From Pseudomonas alloputida (lineage in GTDB: Bacteria; Pseudomonadota; Gammaproteobacteria; Pseudomonadales; Pseudomonadaceae): a stretch of 64,000 bases of DNA. The notes beneath the pieces were generated by a model. It was not told the DNA's origin. It worked only from the letters and a program-made list of their open reading frames with translations, and did not search any database. A program made the position numbers and the translations under genes. Each line of letters begins with the position of its first letter. Within the stretch, counting starts at the first letter, position 1. The stretch covers positions 3,879,501 through 3,943,500 of the forward strand of contig NZ_CP128540.1 of the NCBI RefSeq assembly GCF_021283545.2, read 5' to 3'. Below, one piece after another: positions 24,330 through 32,511 of the stretch.

Positions 24330-25193
24330 ATGCCCGTAGACCTGCAAGCGTTGTATCCCAGGCTGATCCACCTGATGCTGGACACGGTATTCGTGGTCGA
24401 CAGGGACAACCAGATCGTGTTCGTCAGTGATGCCTGCAAGACACTGCTGGGCTACGAGGCCTGCGAACTGATCGGCACGCCGATTACCCGCTACATGCAC
24501 CCTGACGACCTCGCGGCCACGCGCGCCTCGATCATGCGGGTGATGAACGGCCAGCCGCACTACGACTTTTGCAACCGTTACCTTCGCAAGGATGGCAGCG
24601 TGGTGCACATTCTGTGGGCGGCCTGCTGGTCCGAGGAGGCCCAAGCGCGTATCGGCGTGGCGCGGGACGTTACCGCCCAGCGCAAGGCCGAAGACGAACT
24701 GCGCTTCCTCGCCCATCATGACCCGCTGACCCGGCTGGCCAACCGCGCCATGTTCAATGAACGGCTGGACACTGCCCTGGCCGCGGCCCGGCGTCACAAC
24801 CGCAGGCTGGCCTTGCTGTTCCTCGATATCAATGACTTCAAGCAGATCAACGACAACCACGGCCACAGCGTGGGTGACCGGGTACTGTGCACGCTGGCCC
24901 GCCGCCTGGAACGCTGCGTAGGGGCGGCTGGCACGGTAGCGCGGATGGGCGGCGACGAATTCACCGTGCTGTTGCCCGACTGCCCGTCGCCGGAGGCCAT
25001 TGCCACGCACGTACAGCACATTCTCGCGGTTATGGCCGAACCGCTCGACGCCGAATTTGCCGGCATCGATGCACCGTCCTGCAGTATTGGCGTGGCCCGC
25101 TTTCCCGAAGACGGCAACGATGCCGACATGTTACTGCGCCATGCTGACGGGCACATGTACCGAATCAAGCGCCAACGCGCTGCGACTGGCTGA
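24330..25193 (+). CDS. PAS-GGDEF diguanylate cyclase
   Basis: This 287-residue protein has an N-terminal PAS/PAC sensor (~10-125, ending GVARDVTAQRKAEDEL) and a GGDEF domain with HHDPLTRLANR and an intact GGDEF at residues 207-211. The intact motif predicts synthesis of cyclic di-GMP. The position of the RxxD inhibitory site (GAAG here) is not conserved, so product inhibition through that site is unlikely. It lacks membrane helices and so is cytoplasmic. It follows the type I operon by 215 bp, but co-regulation is not shown. Confidence 0.9.
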   Translation: MPVDLQALYPRLIHLMLDTVFVVDRDNQIVFVSDACKTLLGYEACELIGTPITRYMHPDDLAATRASIMRVMNGQPHYDFCNRYLRKDGSVVHILWAACWSEEAQARIGVARDVTAQRKAEDELRFLAHHDPLTRLANRAMFNERLDTALAAARRHNRRLALLFLDINDFKQINDNHGHSVGDRVLCTLARRLERCVGAAGTVARMGGDEFTVLLPDCPSPEAIATHVQHILAVMAEPLDAEFAGIDAPSCSIGVARFPEDGNDADMLLRHADGHMYRIKRQRAATG

Positions 25194-25210
25194 AAGCAAG
25201 GGCACACCGC

Positions 25211-26563
25211 ATGGCTGAACACCTGCAAGAAACTGCCGGGCAAACACCCGCCTCTGTCGGCCTTGGCCAGGCATTGCTGTTCTGGCTGAAGCTGGGTTTC
25301 GTCAGTTTCGGCGGCCCGGCCGGGCAGATTGCGATCATGCACCAGGAGCTGGTGGAGCGGCGCCGCTGGATCAGTGAGCGGCGTTTCCTGCATGCCCTCA
25401 ACTACTGCATGTTGCTGCCCGGGCCCGAAGCCCAGCAACTGGCCACCTACATCGGCTGGCTGATGCACCGCACCTGGGGCGGGGTGATTGCCGGCGCTCT
25501 GTTCGTGCTCCCGTCGCTGTTCATCCTGATCGGCCTGTCGTGGGTGTACCTGACCTGGAGCGAAGTACCGGTGGTCGCCGGGATTTTCGAAGGGATCAAG
25601 CCGGCCGTGACCGCCATCGTCGTGCATGCCGCCCACCGCATTGGCACGCGGGCGCTGAAGAACGGCTGGTTATGGGCCATTGCCGCGGCCTCGTTCGTGG
25701 CCATTTTCGCGCTTGACGTCCCCTTCCCGCTGATCGTGCTGGCGGCCGCACTGCTGGGTTATGTCGGCGGCCGGCTGCGGCCAGCACAGTTCGCGCCCGG
25801 TGGGGGCCACAGCGCAGTCAGGGCCCGCCAGCGCCCGGCACTGATCGACGACGATACCCCGATACCCGCGCACGCCTGCTTCAGCTGGGGCCGCCTGGTG
25901 ACCTTGCTGCTGACGGTTGCGTCGCTTTGGCTTCTGCCCATGGGCCTGCTGATGGCGACCTTTGGCTGGCACGGCACACTGACGCAAATGGGCTGGTTCT
26001 TCACCAAGGCGGCGCTGCTGACCTTCGGCGGTGCCTATGCGGTGCTGCCCTATGTCTATCAAGGGGCTGTCGGCCACTATGGCTGGCTGTCACCGACGCA
26101 GATGATCGATGGCCTGGCGCTGGGCGAGACCACGCCCGGGCCGCTGATCATGGTGGTGGCCTTCGTCGGTTTCGTCGGTGGCTACCTGCAGCCGATGTTC
26201 GGCGCCCACCAGGCGTTCCTCGCGGGCGCAGTGGCAGCGGGCCTGGTGACCTGGTTCACCTTCCTGCCCTCGTTCCTGTTCATCCTCGCCGGAGGCCCGC
26301 TGGTGGAGTCGACCCACAACGAACTGAAGTTCACCGCCCCACTGACCGGGATCACTGCGGCGGTGGTGGGGGTAATCCTCAACCTTGCGCTGTTCTTCGG
26401 CTACCACGTGCTGTGGCCGGACGGGTTCGATGGCGCGTTCCACTGGTCCTCGGCGGTGATAGCGCTCGCCGCGGCTGTGGCGCTGTTCCGCTACAAGCGC
26501 GGGGTGATACACGTGTTGATCGGCTGCGCCGTTGCCGGGCTCGCCCTTCACCTTTTCCGCTGA
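25211..26563 (+). CDS. chrA: Chromate transporter ChrA (two-domain)
   Basis: This 450-residue membrane protein has two homologous CHR domains: the first with GFVSFGGPAGQIAIMHQE and LPGPEAQQLATYIG elements, the second with LLTFGGAYAVLPYV and GETTPGPLIMVVAFVGF. It is the long-chain type that exports chromate from the cytoplasm. It begins 17 bp after the GGDEF gene and overlaps or abuts the methyltransferase gene (TGATG), so the three may be co-transcribed. No ChrB regulator is nearby. Confidence 0.9.
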   Translation: MAEHLQETAGQTPASVGLGQALLFWLKLGFVSFGGPAGQIAIMHQELVERRRWISERRFLHALNYCMLLPGPEAQQLATYIGWLMHRTWGGVIAGALFVLPSLFILIGLSWVYLTWSEVPVVAGIFEGIKPAVTAIVVHAAHRIGTRALKNGWLWAIAAASFVAIFALDVPFPLIVLAAALLGYVGGRLRPAQFAPGGGHSAVRARQRPALIDDDTPIPAHACFSWGRLVTLLLTVASLWLLPMGLLMATFGWHGTLTQMGWFFTKAALLTFGGAYAVLPYVYQGAVGHYGWLSPTQMIDGLALGETTPGPLIMVVAFVGFVGGYLQPMFGAHQAFLAGAVAAGLVTWFTFLPSFLFILAGGPLVESTHNELKFTAPLTGITAAVVGVILNLALFFGYHVLWPDGFDGAFHWSSAVIALAAAVALFRYKRGVIHVLIGCAVAGLALHLFR

Positions 26564-26574
26564 TGGAGCCGATC

Positions 26575-27243
26575 ATGCGCAACCCTGAAGACGCCTTGCT
26601 CGACAGTTGGCACCAGAACGCCCAGGCCTGGATCGACGCCGTACGCCATGGCGCCATCGAAAGCCGTCGCCAGGTCACTGACCAGGCCATCCTGCTGGCC
26701 ATCCTTGGCCGCCAGCCCGAACGGGTGCTCGACCTGGGCTGCGGTGAGGGCTGGCTGCTGCGCGCGCTGGCCGACCGGGGTATCGAGGCCGTGGGCGTCG
26801 ACGGCGACAGAACGCTGGTGGATGCAGCGCGAGCTGCGGGCGCGGGTGAGGTGCACCTGGCCAGCTATGCGCAGTTGGCTGAGGCGAAGGTGCCTGTTGG
26901 CAAGGACTATGACCTGATCTGCGCCAACTTCGCGCTGTTGCACCAGGACATCATTGAACTGTTGTCGGCCATGCGTACTTTGCTGGTGCCAGGCGGTGCG
27001 CTGGTGATCCAGACCCTGCACCCGTGGAGCGTGGCCGACGGGGATTATCAGGATGGCTGGCGAGAGGAGTCTTTTGCCGGGTTTGCCGGGGATTGGCAAC
27101 CGATGCCTTGGTATTTCCGCACCCTGGCCAGCTGGCTGAATGCGCTGGACATGGCGGGGTTGAGGCTGGTCAGTCTGCAGGAACCGCAGCATCCGCAGAG
27201 CGCGGTGCCGCAGTCGTTGTTGATGGTGGCTGAGCGTCACTGA
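26575..27243 (+). CDS. Class I SAM-dependent methyltransferase
   Basis: Residues ~45-60 carry the SAM motif I VLDLGCGEGWLLRAL, followed by an acidic AVGVDGD and DLICANFALLHQD. The 222-residue chain is typical of small-molecule methyltransferases of the UbiG/BioC type, but the substrate is unknown. ATG 26575 is preferred because GGAG lies 6 bp upstream; an in-frame ATG at 26563 overlaps the chrA stop. The arrangement suggests translational coupling to chrA. Confidence 0.85.
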   Translation: MRNPEDALLDSWHQNAQAWIDAVRHGAIESRRQVTDQAILLAILGRQPERVLDLGCGEGWLLRALADRGIEAVGVDGDRTLVDAARAAGAGEVHLASYAQLAEAKVPVGKDYDLICANFALLHQDIIELLSAMRTLLVPGGALVIQTLHPWSVADGDYQDGWREESFAGFAGDWQPMPWYFRTLASWLNALDMAGLRLVSLQEPQHPQSAVPQSLLMVAERH

Positions 27244-27297
27244 ATCGGGCCGTAATAATCCTGTGGAAGCAGGGTTCACCCCACTCCCACAAGACAG

Positions 27298-27324
27298 GCC
27301 GGTGCAGGCGACTACAGCACCGGC
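27298..27324 (-). terminator. Inverted repeat at the 3' end of quiC
   Basis: GCCGGTGC and GCACCGGC form a perfect 8-bp stem with an 11-nt loop that includes the quiC stop codon. No T run follows on either strand, so termination is uncertain; it could protect the mRNA end. Confidence 0.3.
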
Positions 27325-29219
27325 TTGCGCGCCGCCCCGCTACGGGCCTTGGCCATGGCTGCCAGGCGCACCGCAACGTTGGCAGCGCCGTAACCAGCGT
27401 ACCCCGCCTTGCGCTGGATGATCTCGAAGAAGAAACGCTCCTCGAACGGCTCGGTATAGACGTGGAACAGCTCGCCACCTTGAGCGTCGCGGTCATACAG
27501 CACGTTGTAGTACGCCAGCTCACTGAGGAACTCGTCGTCGAAATCGAAACGCGCCGCCAGGTCGTCGTAGTAGTTCAGCGGGATTTCCAGCAGCGGTACC
27601 CCTGCCAGCTTGGCCCGCGCCACTTCGCGGAAGATGTCGTCACAATCGAAAGCGATGTGATGCACGCCCGAACCACGGTAGCTTGACAGCGCATGGGCGA
27701 TGGCGGTGTTGCGGTTTTCCGAGATGTTCAGCGGCAGGCGCAAAGTGCCGCACTGGCTGCGCAAGGCGCGGCTCTTGACCAGGCCATACGGGTCGGGCAG
27801 CACCACCTCGTCGTCGGCGGCGAAGTCGAACAAGCTCTTGTAGAACAGCACCCAGCTGTCCAGCGACTCGGCCGGCAAGGCTAGGGCCATGTGGTCGATG
27901 CGGCGCAGGCCGCCGGTAGCGGTTGCGTTGTTGTCCAGGCTGAAGTCGGTATCGTACAGGGTGTGGCCGGCAGTGCCCTGCTCCACCAGATACAGCAGGC
28001 TGCCATCGGGCGCACGCACCGCCGGCACTTCGCATTCGTTGGGGCCGACCAGGCCGCGGAACGGCTGGCCACGGAAGGCGGTGGCCCGCTTCAAGGCCGC
28101 TTGCTGGTCCTTGACCCGCAGCGCAGTGGCGCACAGCGATGGGCCATGGGCCTCGAAGAAGTTGTGGCCGAAGGAATACGGTTCGGCGTTCAGCACAATG
28201 TTGATATCACCCTGGCGCAGCAGTTGCACTTCTTTGCTGCGGTGCTTGCCGGCTTCGGCAAAGCCCAGGCGCTTCAGCCAGTTGCCCAGGCGCGCGCCGA
28301 CGGCTTCGTCGACCGCGAACTCCAGGAACTCCACGCCGTCATAAGCGCTGGCCGGCGGCGGGGAGAACAGCACGCCAGGTTCGATCGGCGTGTTCTCCTG
28401 CTCCAGGCGCAAGCGGGTCTGTTCTTCGAGGTACAGCAGCGAACGCAAGCCGTCGGCGGCATTCTGCCGGGTCGGTGCGGCGCGGAAGCCGTCGTTGAAG
28501 ATTTCCAGCGACAGCGGGCCACGGTAACCCGTGGCGAGGATCGGCGCCAGGAAACCGGCCATGTCCATTTCGCCCTGCCCCGGGAAGCAGCGAAAGTGGC
28601 GGCTCCACTCCAGCACATCCATGGCCAGGATCGGCGCATCGGCCATTTGCACGAAGAAGATCTTGTCGCCGGGGATGTCGCGGATCGCGCTGGGGTCACC
28701 TTTGAGCGACAAGGTGTGGAAGCTGTCGAGGATCACCCCGAGTGCCGGGTGGTCGGCCTGGCGCACCAGGTTCCACACTTGCTGGTAAGTGTTGACGTGG
28801 CGGCCCCAGGCCAGCGCTTCGTAACCAATGCGCAGGCCACGCTTGCCGGCATGTTCGCCCAGCAGGCGCAGGTCGTCGACCAACAGTTGCTCGTCACCCA
28901 GGGCATCGGCCTGGACGTTGCTGCACACCAGCACCAGGTCGGTACCCAGCTCCTGCATCAGGTCGAACTTGCGTTCGGCGCGGTCGAGGTTTTTCTGCAG
29001 GCGGTCACGGCGGCAGCCTTCAAAGTCGCGGAAAGGCTGGAACAAGGTGATGGCAATGCCCAGGTCGGCGCACATCTGGCGCACCTGGCGCGGGCTGCCA
29101 GCGTAATAGAGCAGATCGTTCTCGAAGATCTCGACGCCGTCAAAACCGGCGGCGGCGATGGCTTCGAGCTTTTCCGGCAGAGTGCCGCTCAAGGACACGG
29201 TAGCGATCGAACGCTGCAT
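27312..29219 (-). CDS. quiC: 3-dehydroshikimate dehydratase, QuiC-type with HPPD-like domain
   Basis: The ATG at 29219 (MQRSIATVSL) gives 635 residues, the length of the P. putida QuiC1 type. The N-terminal ~285 residues are a xylose-isomerase-like TIM barrel with the metal ligands Glu (GYEALAW), Asp (VILDSFHT), Gln (FFVQMAD) and Glu (SLEIFND). They convert 3-dehydroshikimate to protocatechuate. The C-terminal ~340 residues are a VOC/4-hydroxyphenylpyruvate-dioxygenase-like domain that keeps the two His and the Glu (DHMALALP, VHHIAFD, FFFEIIQRK). Such genes are often misannotated as HPPD. It is divergent from an MHS transporter, and the promoter carries a PcaR-like site. This suggests control together with the protocatechuate pathway. 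Confidence 0.88.
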   Translation of the reverse strand: MQRSIATVSLSGTLPEKLEAIAAAGFDGVEIFENDLLYYAGSPRQVRQMCADLGIAITLFQPFRDFEGCRRDRLQKNLDRAERKFDLMQELGTDLVLVCSNVQADALGDEQLLVDDLRLLGEHAGKRGLRIGYEALAWGRHVNTYQQVWNLVRQADHPALGVILDSFHTLSLKGDPSAIRDIPGDKIFFVQMADAPILAMDVLEWSRHFRCFPGQGEMDMAGFLAPILATGYRGPLSLEIFNDGFRAAPTRQNAADGLRSLLYLEEQTRLRLEQENTPIEPGVLFSPPPASAYDGVEFLEFAVDEAVGARLGNWLKRLGFAEAGKHRSKEVQLLRQGDINIVLNAEPYSFGHNFFEAHGPSLCATALRVKDQQAALKRATAFRGQPFRGLVGPNECEVPAVRAPDGSLLYLVEQGTAGHTLYDTDFSLDNNATATGGLRRIDHMALALPAESLDSWVLFYKSLFDFAADDEVVLPDPYGLVKSRALRSQCGTLRLPLNISENRNTAIAHALSSYRGSGVHHIAFDCDDIFREVARAKLAGVPLLEIPLNYYDDLAARFDFDDEFLSELAYYNVLYDRDAQGGELFHVYTEPFEERFFFEIIQRKAGYAGYGAANVAVRLAAMAKARSGAARKPVL

Positions 29220-29291
29220 GGCGGGAGTTCCTTGTTGTTGGAGGAATACGGTGCCATTCGGGCAAACAACCCCTGTCACAGTTTATGGCAC

Positions 29292-29306
29292 GATCGATTA
29301 TTCGCA
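29292..29306 (+). promoter_or_regulatory. Second, imperfect PcaR-like sequence
   Basis: GATCGATTATTCGCA matches the PcaR-type half GTTCGATAATCGCA with two substitutions and one inserted base. It lies 62 bp from the better site and on the quiC side of the shared region. Confidence 0.35.
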
Positions 29307-29353
29307 GGTAAAGTCGTCGCTTCAATCTCTTTGTACGGAATGGTTAGTTTTGC

Positions 29354-29368
29354 GTTCGATTATCGCAC
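29354..29368 (+). promoter_or_regulatory. PcaR-operator-like site in the quiC / transporter intergenic region
   Basis: GTTCGATTATCGCAC differs at one base from the 15-bp sequence GTTCGATAATCGCAC that I recall as the PcaR site at the P. putida pcaI promoter. Embedded GATTAT could act as a -10 element, as in pcaI. It lies 140 bp before the transporter start and 135 bp before the quiC start. Confidence 0.55.
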
Positions 29369-29508
29369 AAAACCCGTTTTAGCGAATTGCTAGACCGCGG
29401 GCCCGTGGTCAACATGGACCACAGACGCAGGCACACCGACCGTTGCCTCCTGCCTTGGCATAACCTCTGGCGGAACCTGCGCAAACAACAATAACAACGG
29501 AGACAACG

Positions 29509-30882
29509 ATGGCTCACTCCAGCTCGCAAGCAAAGAAAGCGACCGCCAGTGGATGGATAGGCTCGGCACTCGAGTACTACGACTTCTTCATCTACGCCCA
29601 GGCCGCTGCGCTGATTTTCCCGCAGATTTTCTTCCCTAACACCGACCCGAAAATGGCCATCATTGCCTCGTTGGCCACCTATGGCGTGGGCTACCTGGCA
29701 CGCCCGATCGGCGCCTTCGTACTGGGCCACTGGGGTGACACCCGCGGTCGCAAGAACGTCCTGCTGCTGTGCATGTTCCTGATGGGCCTGTCGACCATGG
29801 CTGTCGGCCTGCTACCCACCTACCACGACATCGGCTACCTCGCACCGGCCTTGCTGGTGGTGTTGCGCCTGATCCAGGGCTTTGCCGTGGCCGGGGAAAT
29901 TTCCGGTGCCAGCTCGATGATCATGGAGCACGCGCCGTTTGGCCGAAGAGGCTACTACGCCAGTTTCACCCTGCAAGGTGTGCAAGCGGGCCAGGTTCTG
30001 GCGGCGGCGGTATTCCTGCCACTGGCTTACTTCATGCCCAGCGAAGCCTTTACCGAATGGGGCTGGCGCATTCCGTTCCTGATGAGCGCCATCGTGCTGA
30101 TTGCAGGCTTCATCATCCGTAAGGAAGTGCACGAAACCCCAGCGTTCGTGCAAGAAGAGAAACAGGACAAGGTTGCCAAGTCGCCCATCAGCGAGGCCTT
30201 CCGCCACAGCTGGAAGCACATGGTGCTGGTGATGTTCATGGCCCTGATGAACGTGATCCCGGTCGTTGCCACCATCTTCGGTGCGGCCTACGCGGTGCAG
30301 CCGGCGTATGGCATCGGCTTCGACAAGAGCGTATACCTGTGGATTCCGGTGGTCGGTAACATCGTCGCGGTGCTGGTGATCCCGTTCGTGGGCAACCTGT
30401 CGGACAAGATCGGCCGTCGCCCGACCATGATCGCTGGCTGCCTGGGCTCTGGCCTGCTGGCCTTCGTCTACCTGTATGCGATCAGCATCCAGAACGTGCC
30501 AATGGCGTTCGCGGCCTCGATCGTCATGTGGGGCATGGTCTACCAGGGTTACAACGCGGTGTTCCCAAGCTTCTACCCAGAGCTGTTCCACACCCGCTAC
30601 CGCGTTACCGCCATGGCCATCGCGCAGAACATCGGCACCATGCTGACCGCCATGCTGCCCGCGCTGTTCGCAATGGTTGCCCCACCCGGCTCGGACAACA
30701 TTCCGCTGGTAGTCGGTGGGCTGGCCTTCTTCATCACCGGCGTGTGTGCCCTGGCAGCCTACATTGCCCCGGAAACCCACCGCCTGGCGATGGAAGACCT
30801 GGGCAACCCGGACGCCAAGCCGATGGAAAAGGCAGCCTATGAAGCCAGCCGTAAAGGTAGCTTTCAGGCGGTGAGCCACTGA
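29509..30882 (+). CDS. MHS-family MFS transporter (shikimate/quinate-type candidate)
   Basis: This 457-residue twelve-helix transporter has the MHS signature features GSALEYYDFFIYAQ at the N-terminus, RPIGAFVLGHWGDTRGRKNVL and FGRRGYYASFTLQG. MHS proteins import small organic acids with protons (ShiA, KgtP, citrate and proline types). The divergent quiC gene makes uptake of dehydroshikimate, shikimate or quinate the best guess, but specificity is not readable from sequence. GGAG lies 6 bp before the ATG. A hairpin and a REP element follow the stop. Confidence 0.88.
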   Translation: MAHSSSQAKKATASGWIGSALEYYDFFIYAQAAALIFPQIFFPNTDPKMAIIASLATYGVGYLARPIGAFVLGHWGDTRGRKNVLLLCMFLMGLSTMAVGLLPTYHDIGYLAPALLVVLRLIQGFAVAGEISGASSMIMEHAPFGRRGYYASFTLQGVQAGQVLAAAVFLPLAYFMPSEAFTEWGWRIPFLMSAIVLIAGFIIRKEVHETPAFVQEEKQDKVAKSPISEAFRHSWKHMVLVMFMALMNVIPVVATIFGAAYAVQPAYGIGFDKSVYLWIPVVGNIVAVLVIPFVGNLSDKIGRRPTMIAGCLGSGLLAFVYLYAISIQNVPMAFAASIVMWGMVYQGYNAVFPSFYPELFHTRYRVTAMAIAQNIGTMLTAMLPALFAMVAPPGSDNIPLVVGGLAFFITGVCALAAYIAPETHRLAMEDLGNPDAKPMEKAAYEASRKGSFQAVSH

Positions 30883-30891
30883 TAGATTGCA

Positions 30892-30910
30892 GGGGCTGCT
30901 TTGCAGCCCC
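30892..30910. terminator. 8-bp hairpin between convergent genes
   Basis: GGGGCTGC-TTT-GCAGCCCC lies 9 bp after the transporter stop and 40 bp beyond the end of the convergent decarboxylase gene. It has no strong T run but a typical pseudomonad end-of-gene position. Confidence 0.5.
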
Positions 30911-30936
30911 TTCGCGGGCAAGCCCGCTCATACAGG
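30911..30936 (-). repeat. REP element (single)
   Basis: TTCGCGGGCAAGCCCGCTCA followed by TACAGG is the P. putida REP core in reverse orientation with its usual CAGG end. Confidence 0.75.
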
Positions 30937-30949
30937 TACCGTACAGGCT

Positions 30950-32362
30950 TCAGCCCTTGATCACGTCCTGCAGACGTGCCCACAGCCGCTGCACATCCCC
31001 CCGCTCGGTCGGCAGCGCACCAATCGAAACCCGCACCATCCACCGCCCGTCCAGTGTAGCCGGCGTCACATAAGCAGCGCCGGATGCATTCAGCCGCTCG
31101 GCCCAGCCCTTGGTATGCGCATCCAGCGCCTCCCCTTCAAGCCCCGCCGGTCGATGGCGAATGCACAAGGTTTGCAGCTGTACTGGCGCCAACACTTCCC
31201 ACTCCGCCGCCGCCTCGACCTGCCCCGCCAGCCACTGGGCATTGTCCAGGTCACGCCGCAGCCGCGCCTGCAATGCGTCGACACCCTCGCTGCGCAACAT
31301 GAACCACAGCTTCAACGCACGGAACCGACGGCCCAGCGGTATCCCCCAGTCGCGCAGGTTCTTCACCTCGCCATCCACCGCCGACTGCAGGTAGCTGGGA
31401 TTGGTGCTCATCACCCGGATCAGGTGTTGCGGATCGCGCACGTAGTAGATCGAGCAATCGAAGGCCACACCCAGCCATTTGTGCGCGTTGACCACCACCG
31501 AATCGGCCAGCTCGATGCCGTCCCACATCCAGCGGCACTCGGGCAGGATCATCGCCGAACCGGCCATGGCCGAGTCAACGTGCAACCACAGCCCATTGGC
31601 CTGGGCGATTTCACCGACCGGGCGCAGCGGGTCGAGGGCAGTGGTCGTCGTGGTGCCGGTGGTGGCAACCACGGCGCACGGCTGGTTGCCGGCAGCCAGG
31701 TCCTGTTCGATCGCCGCCTGCAGTGCCTCTGGGCGCAGGGCGTAGCGTTCGTCGGTGGGAATCAGGCGGATATTGTCGCGGCCAAAACCTGCCAGCAGTG
31801 CAGCCTTGTCCACCGAGCTGTGGGCGTGGGCGCTGACATACACGATCAAAGGCTTGGGCTCGGCCTGCAGGCCACCACGTACCAGGGCGTAGTCAGTGGC
31901 GCGTTCACGGGCACTGATCAGCGCCACCAGGGTGCTGGTCGAGGCAGTGTCCTGGATCACCCCACTCCACTGGCCAGACAGGCCAAGCAACTGGCGCAGC
32001 CAGTCGAGGGTGGTTTCTTCCAGTTCGCTCAGGGCCGGGCTGGATTGCCAGGACAGGCCCAGCACGCCCAGACCGGTACTGAGGAAGTCCCCCAGCACCG
32101 AGGACAGGGTGCCATTGGAAGGGAAATAGCCATAGAAGTCCGGGTGCTGCCAATGGGACAGGCCGGGCATGACCAGGTTATTGACGTCGTCGAGAATGGC
32201 CGCGAAAGGTTCGCCTTGTTGAGGGGCAGTTGCGGGCAAGGCGGCCTTGAGATAGCCAGGTTCGACCTGGGCCATGACCGGGCGTTCGCCCACGGTCTGG
32301 CGGTAGTCGGCAATCAGGTCGATCAGTTGGTGGCCGTACTGGCGGAATTGTTCGGGGGTCAC
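30950..32362 (-). CDS. Group II PLP-dependent decarboxylase (DOPA/aromatic amino acid type)
   Basis: This 470-residue fold-type I PLP enzyme has the aromatic-L-amino-acid decarboxylase pattern: HWQHPDFYGYFPSNGT, GVIQDTASTST, AHSSVDKAALLAG, LWLHVDSAMAGSA and the PLP Lys295 in NAHKWLG. Pseudomonas putida is known to have a DOPA-specific enzyme of this group, and this gene lies in a comparable neighbourhood. The product would be dopamine and CO2 if so. A LysR gene lies upstream in the same direction, 150 bp away. DOPA, tryptophan and phenylalanine use cannot be told apart by eye. Confidence 0.85.
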   Translation of the reverse strand: MTPEQFRQYGHQLIDLIADYRQTVGERPVMAQVEPGYLKAALPATAPQQGEPFAAILDDVNNLVMPGLSHWQHPDFYGYFPSNGTLSSVLGDFLSTGLGVLGLSWQSSPALSELEETTLDWLRQLLGLSGQWSGVIQDTASTSTLVALISARERATDYALVRGGLQAEPKPLIVYVSAHAHSSVDKAALLAGFGRDNIRLIPTDERYALRPEALQAAIEQDLAAGNQPCAVVATTGTTTTTALDPLRPVGEIAQANGLWLHVDSAMAGSAMILPECRWMWDGIELADSVVVNAHKWLGVAFDCSIYYVRDPQHLIRVMSTNPSYLQSAVDGEVKNLRDWGIPLGRRFRALKLWFMLRSEGVDALQARLRRDLDNAQWLAGQVEAAAEWEVLAPVQLQTLCIRHRPAGLEGEALDAHTKGWAERLNASGAAYVTPATLDGRWMVRVSIGALPTERGDVQRLWARLQDVIKG

Positions 32363-32400
32363 GCTAGCTCTCCTGGGGGTTATCCATTGCCTGTGCTGGC

Positions 32401-32428
32401 CCTTTCGCGGGTAAACCCGCGCCTACAG
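32401..32428 (-). repeat. REP-like element between LysR and decarboxylase genes
   Basis: TTTCGCGGGTAAACCCGCGC followed by CTACAG is a variant REP with a GGGT-AA-ACCC core. It sits between the LysR gene and the decarboxylase gene. Confidence 0.65.
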
Positions 32429-32511
32429 CCGCGAAGAAGCCGCACAATCAACACAATGCCCCAGTCTAGGCACCTATCCCCAGCCGAATAACCTCGCTTA
32501 CCGCATAGCTG

